Origin: JABDCD01 sp964469525
GTDB lineage: Bacteria > Pseudomonadota > Alphaproteobacteria > Rickettsiales > SXRF01
Reading direction: 5' to 3'
DNA: 64,000 nt
NCBI GenBank assembly: GCA_964469525.1
Contig: CAYXYU010000004.1
Coordinates: 100,009 to 164,008 of the forward strand
A program made the position numbers and the translations under genes. Under the pieces are notes generated by a model, which searched no databases, was not told the DNA's origin, and was given only the letters and a program-made list of their open reading frames with translations. Below are positions 31,775 to 40,267 of the stretch, piece after piece (the stretch's first letter is position 1; the number at the start of each line of letters is the position of its first letter).

Positions 31775-33994
31775 GTGCATCATTTCCGGAAGGATACCGC
31801 GCCTGGCGCACCCGCTCTGGCCTGGCTGTTATTCTTCGCCGCCCTGCTGTCTGCCCCTCCGATTCCCGCTGAGGTTTACGATCCTCCGCCCGGCCAACCA
31901 GTCCGGCGCCCTAATTTCGGCACCCCCTTCACGCCAAAAGCGCCGGTGCTGCTCGAAGCGGCGCGGATGGAATACGATCAGGAAAAGGACGTGGTGACCG
32001 CCATCGGTGACGTGGTGGTGACGCAGGGCGAGACAGTGGTAATGGCCGAGCGTTTAAGTTACGACCAGAAACAGAACCAGGTGCGCGCCAGCGGTAATGT
32101 CAGCATGCTCGCGCCGTCAGGTGATGTATATTTCGCCGACAGCCTGGTGCTGCAGGATGACCTCAAGGCAGGAGTGATCCACCAGTTCAAGGCCCGGCTG
32201 GTCGACGACTCATTGTTTGTGGCGGCCCGCGCCGAGCGGTTCGATGAAAATGTTACCGTGCTCGATAAGGCGGCATATACCCCCTGCAAATGCGAAGCGG
32301 ATGGGGCGCCGAAAAAGCCGACCTGGCGCATCCGCGCCGACCGCGCCACCATCGACCAGCAGGAGCAAGAAGTGCGCTATAAGAATGCCACCTTTGATGC
32401 GTTCGGCGTGCCGATACTCTACACGCCTTACTTTTCCCATCCCACACCTGATGCCGATAACAAGAGCGGCCTGCTGATGCCGGTGTTCATCCATTCGGGC
32501 GAACTCGGTGCGGTCTACCGCCAACCGGTCTATTACAGCATAGCGGCCGACCGCGACATGACATTTACCCCGATGCTGACCGGCCATGCCGGGCCGGTGC
32601 TTGGCATGGAATACCGCCAGCTGTTCGATGCGGGTTCGCTGGGCTTAAACGGCAGCGGCACCATGGCACCCGACCGTGACGGTTTGGGCAACCGTGTGCC
32701 GGGGCGTGAATTCCGCGGGCATGTTGACGCCAGAGGCGCCTTCACCATCGATGAACATTACGACTGGGGCTTCGACGTGCGCCGCTCGACCGACGAAACC
32801 TATCTGCGCCTCTATGATTTTTCGAACGAGACACTGCTAACTTCCAAAGTCTATGCGCAGGGCTTCAATTTCATCGAGGGCTATGACCGTACCTACGGCT
32901 CGGTTAACGCCTTGTCGTTCCAAGGGCTGACGGATCAGGATGACGAGGAGATCATCCCGGTAGTGGCGCCGCTGGTAGACCTTACATGGCAGAGCAATCC
33001 CGGCTGGCATAATTCGCGGCTGCGGCTGGATGCTAACGCCATGTCGCTGTTCCGCCAGACCGGCAGCGAGAGCCGTCGCCTGTCCACTATTGCCCGCTGG
33101 AAGCTGCCTTACATCACGCCGGACGGTCAGGTGATCGAACTGAATGCCCAGTTGCGCAACGACATCTACGATGTCAGCAACCAGGAACTGTCCGATGGAA
33201 GCCGCTTCGACGGCGTAACCGGCCGCAGCGTGCCGGAAGTGTCGATGCTGTGGCGTTACCCGTTCATCACCCGCATCGATCCGGGGACGAGCGTGATGTT
33301 CGAACCGATCGTGGAATTCGCGGCCAGCCCCGGTGGCGGCAATCCCGAGAAGATCCCCAACGAAGACAGCCTGGTGCCGGAATTTACCGACACCAACCTG
33401 TTCGCGCATGACCGCTATGCCGGGCTGGACCGCATCGAGAATGGCCCACGCACCAGCTACGGGTTGCGCGGCCAGGTGCAGATGGACTACGCTAAATACC
33501 TCGACTGGCTGTTTGGGCAGCATTACCGTTTCAACAACGAGGCGGATTTTCCCTTTGCCAACGACCTGCACAGCCATTTTTCGGACTATGTCGGCAAGGT
33601 GGGCCTGAGCTATGACCCGTTCATGATCGCCTACCGCTTCCGCTTAAATCGCGACACGCTGGCCGCCAACCGCAGCGAGGTGGATACATCCTTCAACTTC
33701 TATCCGGTGTCGCTGCTCGCCTCCTACCTGTCGCTGAAGAATGACCCCGTTCTTGCCACCAAGGAAGTTATCACCGGCAGCGGTTCGCTCCACCTGACCC
33801 GCCAGTGGAGTTGGATGCTGAGCGGCAGCCACGATTTGGAGCGCAAGCAGACCGATGCCATCTATACCGGCCTGACCTTCAAAAATGAATGCGTCAACGT
33901 GATAACTATGGTAGGCAGGGACTATACGAACCTGCTCGACGTCGAGCCGTCGACCACCGTCTGGTTCAGGGTATCGCTCAGGAACCTGGATTGA
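31775..33994 (+). CDS. lptD: LPS-assembly protein LptD
   Basis: LptD is the outer-membrane barrel that inserts LPS with LptE; about 739 residues. I chose the GTG at 31775 because it gives a clean signal peptide (ALAWLLFFAALLSAPPIPA). The petC-overlapping extension lacks signal-peptide character. An OstA jellyroll domain spans about 60-200 (YDQEKDVVTAIGDVVVTQG, LSYDQKQNQVRASGNV), then FGVPILYTPYFSHPTPDADNKSGLLMP and a long beta-barrel ending in VWFRVSLRNLD. Its stop lies two bases before surA, the natural partner chaperone gene. Confidence 0.93.
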   Translation: MHHFRKDTAPGAPALAWLLFFAALLSAPPIPAEVYDPPPGQPVRRPNFGTPFTPKAPVLLEAARMEYDQEKDVVTAIGDVVVTQGETVVMAERLSYDQKQNQVRASGNVSMLAPSGDVYFADSLVLQDDLKAGVIHQFKARLVDDSLFVAARAERFDENVTVLDKAAYTPCKCEADGAPKKPTWRIRADRATIDQQEQEVRYKNATFDAFGVPILYTPYFSHPTPDADNKSGLLMPVFIHSGELGAVYRQPVYYSIAADRDMTFTPMLTGHAGPVLGMEYRQLFDAGSLGLNGSGTMAPDRDGLGNRVPGREFRGHVDARGAFTIDEHYDWGFDVRRSTDETYLRLYDFSNETLLTSKVYAQGFNFIEGYDRTYGSVNALSFQGLTDQDDEEIIPVVAPLVDLTWQSNPGWHNSRLRLDANAMSLFRQTGSESRRLSTIARWKLPYITPDGQVIELNAQLRNDIYDVSNQELSDGSRFDGVTGRSVPEVSMLWRYPFITRIDPGTSVMFEPIVEFAASPGGGNPEKIPNEDSLVPEFTDTNLFAHDRYAGLDRIENGPRTSYGLRGQVQMDYAKYLDWLFGQHYRFNNEADFPFANDLHSHFSDYVGKVGLSYDPFMIAYRFRLNRDTLAANRSEVDTSFNFYPVSLLASYLSLKNDPVLATKEVITGSGSLHLTRQWSWMLSGSHDLERKQTDAIYTGLTFKNECVNVITMVGRDYTNLLDVEPSTTVWFRVSLRNLD

Positions 33995-33996
33995 TC

Positions 33997-35277
33997 ATGC
34001 GCTACTGGCTTTTCTTATGGCTTGGCTTTCTGCCCGTGCTCCCGGCGCTCGCCGCGCCGGCGGCTGTTCCCGGCATGGCCATCGCGGCGGTAGTCGGGGA
34101 GGAGGCCATCTCAACCTATGACGTTGCCAACCGCATCAAGTTCATTATTGCCACGGCCCGTTTGTCCGGTACCCCGGAAGTGATTGAGCGCATCCGGCCG
34201 CAGGTGATGCGTTCGCTGATCGACGAGAAGCTGCAGCTGCAGGAGGCGGCTCGGAACAACATTACCATTAGTGAAGGTGACATCGCCGAAGCCATCGCTG
34301 CTATCGAAGCGCAGCGCGGCATGGCCCCCGGCTCCATTGAAAAGATGCTCGCCGCGGGCGGTGTGCCACGCGCCACCTTTATCGACCAGGTGCGGGCGCA
34401 GCTGGCCTGGAGCCGACTGCTGCTGAAGAAAGTCCGCCCGCAGATCAAAGTCAGCGAGGAGGAAGTCCGCCTCGCGGCCCGGCGCATCGAGATCCCGGTG
34501 GCGGCGCCGATCCGTCAGGAGTTGAAAATCGCGGTCATTTCGCTGCCGGTGACGGAACCGGCGCGCGCCAAGGAAATGCAGCGCATGGCTGAAAAGCTGG
34601 TGGGTGAAATCCGCGGCGGTGCCAGTTTCGAGGAAGTGTCGCGCCAGTTCTCGAGCAGCGCAGCGAGCGCTGGCGGCAAGGTGGAAGCCTTCTGGGTGCT
34701 GCCCGAGCAGCTCGATCCCAATGTGGCCCGTGCGCTGGCCGGCGCGACTCCTGGCACCATCACCGATGCGGTGGCCACGCGTGAGGGCTTTACCGTTATC
34801 AAAGTGTATGACACGCGCGCCTTGGGCGGAACCGAGCAGGAAAAACATGTCGAGGTGGAGTTCAAGGAGATATTGCTGAAGCTGAAGAACGACACCGGCG
34901 ACCAGGAGGCAAATGTCATGCTGGATATCGGCAAGGAGGTGGCGAAGCATCCCGGCAGTTGCCAGGAGAAAGGCGTGGCCGGCATCGAGGCGCTGGAGGA
35001 CGTTGATATCATGGTGGAGTTTCGCCGCTCGCTGGTCGAGAACCTGCCGCCGGCGCTGAAGATTATGGCCGACAACCTCAATGTCGGCGACATTTCAACG
35101 CCGCTGGCCTCCGCCGAAGGCATCCGCCTCTACATGCTGTGTGACAAAAAAGAGGTCACTGCACCCACTCCTGACAAGGACCGCATCTACGCCATGCTCA
35201 TGCAGCAGAAGATGGAGCTCGGCGCCCAAAAATACATGCGCGGCCTCTACCGCGATACCTTCATCGACGTGCGGTGA
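33997..35277 (+). CDS. surA: Periplasmic peptidyl-prolyl isomerase / OMP chaperone SurA
   Basis: SurA escorts outer-membrane proteins, LptD included, across the periplasm; 426 residues from the ATG at 33997. The signal peptide (YWLFLWLGFLPVLPALAAPA) is followed by a SurA N-domain (AAVVGEEAISTYDVANRIKF, RPQVMRSLIDEKLQLQEAARNNI), a parvulin domain (RGGASFEEVSRQFSSSAASAGGKVEAFW) and a second, more divergent one (SLVENLPPALKIMADNLNVGDISTPL). The longer open frame is a shadow of lptD. The lptD-surA order is widely conserved, and pdxA/rsmA, which often follow, are absent here. Confidence 0.93.
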   Translation: MRYWLFLWLGFLPVLPALAAPAAVPGMAIAAVVGEEAISTYDVANRIKFIIATARLSGTPEVIERIRPQVMRSLIDEKLQLQEAARNNITISEGDIAEAIAAIEAQRGMAPGSIEKMLAAGGVPRATFIDQVRAQLAWSRLLLKKVRPQIKVSEEEVRLAARRIEIPVAAPIRQELKIAVISLPVTEPARAKEMQRMAEKLVGEIRGGASFEEVSRQFSSSAASAGGKVEAFWVLPEQLDPNVARALAGATPGTITDAVATREGFTVIKVYDTRALGGTEQEKHVEVEFKEILLKLKNDTGDQEANVMLDIGKEVAKHPGSCQEKGVAGIEALEDVDIMVEFRRSLVENLPPALKIMADNLNVGDISTPLASAEGIRLYMLCDKKEVTAPTPDKDRIYAMLMQQKMELGAQKYMRGLYRDTFIDVR

Positions 35278-35591
35278 TTTAACCCGCCGGTATAAATCTC
35301 GTTTTTCTTATCATCCCCTGTTCATTTTAAAGTACGTGACCGGTCACGGTTCTCCCTCCTTTTGGCATGGGATCCGCCTGCGCCTTTTAGCGGCGCGATA
35401 CTGTCCAGGCGCTTTCCATAAAAACCGGCGACACATGAAGCGAGGGCCCTGGCGCACCGTCCTCATGCTTGGATCGCCGCGTAGTCGATCGATCGCAAGC
35501 CCATCGTTACACGGGGCGGGATGGTCGGGAAGAGAGAAAATGCAATTTTTTTTATCAGGCGTTTTTCCTCCCCCCGTAAGGGGAGGGGATA
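35278..35591. other. Gene-free gap between convergent surA and phaC (left part)
   Basis: No coding frame of any quality is seen here. It holds a perfect 14-bp palindrome CGTGACCGGTCACG (35335-35348) and a GC-rich stretch (about 35380-35540) with several complementary words (CCAGG/CCTGG, GCGCC/GGCGC, CGATCGATCG). These could reflect a small structured RNA or a decayed gene, but no known RNA family was recognised. The rest of the gap is the nested palindromic element that follows. Confidence 0.4.
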
Positions 35592-35711
35592 TAGAGCCTT
35601 TTCATTATTTACCTCATGCCCTCACCCTACCCCTCTCCCGCACGCGGGAGAGGGGTAGGGTGAGGGCGCTTCGCGCCCAAATGTCGATAGGTAAATAATG
35701 AAACCGCTCTA
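35592..35711. repeat. Nested palindromic element with TAGAGC outer arms (second copy)
   Basis: The outer arms 35592-35614 and 35689-35711 are inverted copies matching at 21 of 23 positions, starting TAGAGC. They enclose a perfect 23-bp palindrome (35618-35640 with 35645-35667, CCCTCACCCTACCCC type, loop CACG) and a small GGGCGC/GCGCCC hairpin. The outer arms resemble those at 8713-8836 (TAGAGCNTTTTCA), but the inner hairpin is unrelated. Confidence 0.85.
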
Positions 35712-35736
35712 ATCCTTCCCTTTGGAAGAGGAAATC

Positions 35737-37542
35737 TTACACCATCACCTTCACATAGCTTCCCGGTGCGTCTTCGATGGGTTTGAGCTTGCCACCGCCC
35801 ACCTTGCGGGCAGGCACTTTCTCACCCGCGAAGGCTTGCTGCCACTGCTGGCAGTCGGGCCACCAGGAACCAGGCACCTCCTTCGCCTCCTTGAGCCAGG
35901 CATCAGGAGATTTCGGTAGTTTCTCATTGACCCAGTGGCTGTATTTCTTCTTCGCCGGCGGGTTGACTACGCCCGCGATATGACCGGAGGCGGCAAGCAC
36001 GAAGCGCACCTGGCCTTGATAGATCTGCGTTGCGGCATAGGTGGATTTCCATGGCGCGATATGGTCCTCGCGCGTGGATAAAATATAGCTCGGGGTGGTG
36101 ATGGTGCCAAGGTCAATGGGTACACTGTCTACTTTCAGCGCGCCGGGCTTTACCAGCAGGTTCTTCTGGTACATGTTGCGCAGGTAGAAGCTGTGCATTT
36201 CGGCCGGCATGCGCGTCGAATCGGCATTCCAGTACAGCAGGTCGAACGGGAAGGGATCCTTGCCGAGCAGGTAGTTGTTGACGACGAATGACCAGATGAG
36301 GTCGTTGGCGCGCAGCATGTTGAAGGTCATTGCCATTTCGCTGCCTTCGAGGTAGCCGGACTGCGACATGCGCGATTCAAGCAGCTTTAACTGCTCCTCG
36401 TCAATGAATACCGACAGCTCGCCCGCTTCCGAAAAGTCGATCATGGTGGTGAGATACATCACCGACCTGACGCGCTCTTGCTGTTTTTTCGCATGCAGCC
36501 AGGCCAGCGTTACCGCCGTCAAGGTGCCGCCCAAGCAGTAAGCCATGATGCTGATCTGTTTTTCGCCAGTGGCTCTCTCGATAGCGTCCATTGCCGCCAG
36601 CGGGCCTTCCAGCATGTAATCGTCGAAGGTTTTTTTGCTGAGCTTCGCATCGGGATTGACCCAGGAGATAATGAACACCGTGTGTCCTTGCTCGACCATC
36701 CATTTGACGCAGCTGTTCTCCGGCTGCAGGTCGAGAATGTAATATTTGTTGATCCAGGCCGGGATGACCAGCACCGGGGTCTTATAAACCTCCTTCGTCG
36801 CCGGCTCGTACTGGATCAGCTGCATCAGATCGTTCTGGTAAATCACCTTGCCCGGTGTGGTGGCGAGATTCTTGCCGACCTTGAAGGCGGAAAAATCAGT
36901 CATGCTGATGCGCAGAGAGCCCTTCCCCCGCTCAAGATCTTCGAGCATGTTTTCCAACCCCCTGACCAGATTTTCACCGTTGCTTTCAATGGTGGCTTTT
37001 AGCACCTCAGGGTTGGTTATCAGGAAGTTGCTCGGTGAAATCGCATCGACGAACTGGCGCGTGTAGAAATCGATCTTGCGCTGCGTCTGCGGATTGAGCC
37101 CGCCACTCGCCTCGGCCACCGACTGCTGCAGCCAGCGCGATGACAGGAGGTAGGACTGCTTGAGGAAATCGAACACGGCGTTCTGCTGCCAGGCTTCGTC
37201 CCTGAAGCGCCTGTCGCGGCTGTCGGGCACGGCGACAGGCGCCATTTCGCCGCCGTCGAGCAGGCGGCTGGCTGTATGCTGCCATAGATGCATGTAGTCC
37301 TGCCACAGGTTCAGCTGCTTTTCCCACAGCTTCATCGGGTCACTCATCATGTGAGCGAACAGCTCCATGAAGGCCCCTCCGATATTGAGCGGGTCGATTG
37401 CCATATGGCCGGCATCCTGCGTCTGGCGGGTCAGGAACTGCTGCAGGATATGCTGGCACTTTTCTCCTGCAATAGCCATATTTCTAGCAAATTCAGATGC
37501 ATCATACTGGGGGGCGGAAGCGGTGCTGCTGCTGGGGGTCAT
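35737..37542 (-). CDS. phaC: Class I poly(3-hydroxyalkanoate) synthase
   Basis: PhaC polymerises hydroxyacyl-CoA into PHA granules; 601 residues, class I size. The N-terminal domain includes DPLNIGGAFMELFAHMMSDP and KIDFYTRQFVDAISPSNFLITNPEVL. The alpha/beta-hydrolase domain has the lipase-like box AYCLGGT with nucleophile Cys336, the catalytic Asp in TREDHIAPW, and His in ASGHIAGVVNPPAKKK. No phaA, phaB, phaR or phasin gene is adjacent. Transcribed alone, toward surA. Confidence 0.97.
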   Translation of the reverse strand: MTPSSSTASAPQYDASEFARNMAIAGEKCQHILQQFLTRQTQDAGHMAIDPLNIGGAFMELFAHMMSDPMKLWEKQLNLWQDYMHLWQHTASRLLDGGEMAPVAVPDSRDRRFRDEAWQQNAVFDFLKQSYLLSSRWLQQSVAEASGGLNPQTQRKIDFYTRQFVDAISPSNFLITNPEVLKATIESNGENLVRGLENMLEDLERGKGSLRISMTDFSAFKVGKNLATTPGKVIYQNDLMQLIQYEPATKEVYKTPVLVIPAWINKYYILDLQPENSCVKWMVEQGHTVFIISWVNPDAKLSKKTFDDYMLEGPLAAMDAIERATGEKQISIMAYCLGGTLTAVTLAWLHAKKQQERVRSVMYLTTMIDFSEAGELSVFIDEEQLKLLESRMSQSGYLEGSEMAMTFNMLRANDLIWSFVVNNYLLGKDPFPFDLLYWNADSTRMPAEMHSFYLRNMYQKNLLVKPGALKVDSVPIDLGTITTPSYILSTREDHIAPWKSTYAATQIYQGQVRFVLAASGHIAGVVNPPAKKKYSHWVNEKLPKSPDAWLKEAKEVPGSWWPDCQQWQQAFAGEKVPARKVGGGKLKPIEDAPGSYVKVMV

Positions 37543-37714
37543 GATGCGCGACTGGGGTCCGTAATTCCATAAAAAACAGCCGCTGGCATAACTCGGGATT
37601 GCACGAGGACGCTCGGCTTGATATAGCTTTACAGCTAAGCAGGTTAGATGTGTTTGTGCAACCGGTAATTGTATTATCAGCGTAGGATCTCCTGTGCGCT
37701 ATTTCAAGGATGTT

Positions 37715-39043
37715 ATGAAAAACTGTTCTTTTTCTTTCCGGCCATGGTGCATGGCCGCCAGCCTGTCCGTGGTGGCGCTGCTTGCTGCCTGCGGCGAAGG
37801 CGGTCCCCGTCTCAAGAACCCCTTCGCGAGCGACCGTCCGGCGCAGATGGTCGAAGGAGCCCGCCGCCCGCCCGAACTTAATCCGCAGGCAATGCCGGCT
37901 CCTATGGTGCAGCAGGTCGCGCCGGTCCCGCCGTCCTCGCCGCAAACCAACCCCTATGACTATTATGATGAGCATGGCAATGTCGCCCCGCCATCTGCAC
38001 CGGCCGAGTCCGAATCGAAGGGGTTGCTCCAGCGGTTGTTCGGTAGCACCGACAACACCACGACCGAAGAGCGTAAGCCGTTCCCGGCCAATCCTTCCTA
38101 TTCCCAGGAGACTGCCGAGGTAGCGCCTCTGGCGCCACCGCCGGAGAGCATTGTCACGCCGCCGCCTGTTGCGGCTCCCGCTCCGGCAATGCCGCCTGCG
38201 GCGGCGGTAAAACCGTGGCCTTCGGATCCCAGCCCGCCTATACCACAGCGGCCATCGCCCGTCATGGCGGAAACTGCTCCGGCGGTGCCGTCATCCGCGG
38301 TTCAGCCATATTCCGCAGTTCCCGTCGCTCCGGCTCCCGCACAGGCCCTCCCATGGTCGGGCAGTTTTATCCCGTACGATCAGGAAGCGCCCGAGGATGA
38401 AGATGATATGGGCCCTTCGTCGGATGCCGGGGATCCTGGTAATGAAGAGGCTTCCGTGGCATTGAGCAAGCCATCCTGGCTGCCTAGCTGGCTGGGCGGC
38501 GACGATGCGCAGGCGGACGAGACGCCGCAGGCCTTCCCTGCTCTGTCGTCGGTGCCGCCGGTGCCGGAAGAATTTAAGGAGATCAAGGCAGAGCGGCAGC
38601 TGCAAATGGAAGAGTTGCAGGCCGACCATCTGCAGGCACTGCAGGAGAAGCAGGCGCTCGACAACGAGCCGTCGCAACAGCCGGCCGAAGAAGCGCCCGT
38701 TAGCGAGGCGTTTCCATCGCATTCAACCCCTGCGCCGCTGGCTGTCGCTCCGGTCTCATCTCCACCCGTGCCTGCAGTAACGAATCCTGAGCGGTCGGTG
38801 ACGCAGGAGCTTGGAGAGCCCGTCCTGCTTGGTCGTGCGTCGCAGCCGGTGGACACTACCGGCCAGTCCGACGCCGCCAGTGTCATGCCCCCTGTCTCCC
38901 TGCCTGAACCGCTGCCGGTGGAAGCGGCAGCGACCGCTGAAGAGAAGCCGGAAGAGGAAAAGGCAGAGACCCCGAATGCCAATGGCGCTTTACCCTCGCC
39001 ACAGCTTTTGTACCGGGCCAACGCAGCGCAGCCCCAACCGTAA
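37715..39043 (+). CDS. Proline/alanine-rich lipoprotein, unknown function
   Basis: From the ATG at 37715 (AAGGATGTT ribosome site; an upstream ATG adds seven residues) the product has 442 residues. It has a lipoprotein signal (SLSVVALLAAC, lipidated Cys at about 27). The rest is low complexity: long Pro/Ala/Val/Glu-rich runs with isolated folded-looking patches such as NPYDYYDEHGN, SKGLLQRLFGS, KPSWLPSWLGGDD and a helical EFKEIKAERQLQMEELQADHLQALQEKQ. It may span the periplasm as an extended spacer. Ten bases separate it from the aminotransferase, so they may be cotranscribed. Family not recognised. Confidence 0.75.
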   Translation: MKNCSFSFRPWCMAASLSVVALLAACGEGGPRLKNPFASDRPAQMVEGARRPPELNPQAMPAPMVQQVAPVPPSSPQTNPYDYYDEHGNVAPPSAPAESESKGLLQRLFGSTDNTTTEERKPFPANPSYSQETAEVAPLAPPPESIVTPPPVAAPAPAMPPAAAVKPWPSDPSPPIPQRPSPVMAETAPAVPSSAVQPYSAVPVAPAPAQALPWSGSFIPYDQEAPEDEDDMGPSSDAGDPGNEEASVALSKPSWLPSWLGGDDAQADETPQAFPALSSVPPVPEEFKEIKAERQLQMEELQADHLQALQEKQALDNEPSQQPAEEAPVSEAFPSHSTPAPLAVAPVSSPPVPAVTNPERSVTQELGEPVLLGRASQPVDTTGQSDAASVMPPVSLPEPLPVEAAATAEEKPEEEKAETPNANGALPSPQLLYRANAAQPQP

Positions 39044-39052
39044 TCAGACCTT

Positions 39053-40267
39053 ATGCATAATGACTTCTACCGTATCCAGCGGCTGCCGCCCTATGTGTTC
39101 GCCGAGGTCAACCGGCTGAAGGCGCAGTCCCGCGCGGCCGGGCGCGACATCATCGATTTCGGCATGGGTAACCCCGATTCCGCCCCGCCGCCGCACGTCA
39201 CCGAGAAGTTGCGCGAGACGCTGAAGGATCCAAAAGTGCACCGCTACTCGCTGTCGCGCGGCATTCATGGTCTGCGCAAGGCACAGGCCGCCTATTACCA
39301 GCGGCGCTTCGGCGTCGATCTCGACCCGGATTCGGAAATCGTCGTGACGATCGGCTCCAAGGAGGGGCTCGCCAACATGGCGCAGGCCATTACTGGTCCC
39401 GGCGATTGCTTCATCGTGCCCGACCCGAGCTATCCCATCCATATGTGGGGATTTGTGATCGCTGGGGCTGAAGTGGTGTCGATTCCCAACCAGCCCGGCG
39501 AGGCTTTTTTTGCTGCGCTGAAAAAAGTACTGGAAGGTTCGGCAAAAAAACCGGTAGCGCTGGTGGTCAATTATCCCTGCAACCCGACGGCGGCCTCGGT
39601 CGACCTGGCGTTCTATGAGCAAGTCATCGATATCTGCCGCCATTACGGGGTGTATGTGCTCTCCGACCTTGCCTATTGCGAGCTGTATTACGACGGCAAC
39701 CCGCCACCTTCCATCCTGCAGGTGAAAGGCGCCAAAGAGGTGGCGGTGGAATTCACCAGCATGAGCAAGACCTATTCGATGGCCGGCTGGCGCATCGGCT
39801 ACGCGGTGGGGAACAAAAAACTCATCGCCGCGCTGACCAAGCTGAAATCTTACCTCGATTATGGCACGTTCCTGCCGGTGCAGGTCGCCGCCACTGCCGC
39901 GCTCAACGGCCCGCAGGATTATGTCGGCAAACTGCGCACGATGTACAAGGAGCGCCGCGACATCCTGGCCGAGGGGCTTCAGGATGCCGGCTGGGATGTG
40001 CCGGTTCCGGCTGCCTCCATGTTCCTGTGGGCGCCGCTGCCGCCTGCCTACCGGCGCATCGGCTGCATGGAATTCGCCAAGCTGCTCCTGACCCAGGCCG
40101 ACGTGGCGGTGGCGCCCGGCATCGGCTTCGGCCCCGGCGGCGAAGGCTATGTGCGCATCGCCCTGGTCGAGAACAAACACCGCATTCGCCAGGCGGTGCG
40201 CAACATCAAACAACTGCTGTCGCAGGATGCCGACAAGAATATCCATGCGTTGGAGAAGGCCGGGTGA
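39053..40267 (+). CDS. Class I/II PLP aminotransferase (AlaC / LL-DAP aminotransferase type)
   Basis: The enzyme has 404 residues with the class I aminotransferase fold. Marks are DIIDFGMGNPDSAPPPHV, SRGIHGLRKAQAAYY, TIGSKEGLANMAQA, NYPCNPTA, VLSDLAYCELYY and the PLP-lysine motif SMSKTYSMAGWRIGYAVGN. Proteins of this type next to homoserine dehydrogenase in alphaproteobacteria are annotated as AlaC or LL-diaminopimelate aminotransferase; substrate choice among alanine, glutamate and diaminopimelate cannot be settled here. Its TGA overlaps the hom GTG (GTGA). Confidence 0.92.
   Translation: MHNDFYRIQRLPPYVFAEVNRLKAQSRAAGRDIIDFGMGNPDSAPPPHVTEKLRETLKDPKVHRYSLSRGIHGLRKAQAAYYQRRFGVDLDPDSEIVVTIGSKEGLANMAQAITGPGDCFIVPDPSYPIHMWGFVIAGAEVVSIPNQPGEAFFAALKKVLEGSAKKPVALVVNYPCNPTAASVDLAFYEQVIDICRHYGVYVLSDLAYCELYYDGNPPPSILQVKGAKEVAVEFTSMSKTYSMAGWRIGYAVGNKKLIAALTKLKSYLDYGTFLPVQVAATAALNGPQDYVGKLRTMYKERRDILAEGLQDAGWDVPVPAASMFLWAPLPPAYRRIGCMEFAKLLLTQADVAVAPGIGFGPGGEGYVRIALVENKHRIRQAVRNIKQLLSQDADKNIHALEKAG

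Noticed and set aside
39676..40263. 196-codon upstream extension of hom
   Set aside because: It is an out-of-frame reading of the aminotransferase gene; the GTG at 40264 overlaps that gene's stop and gives the family start.
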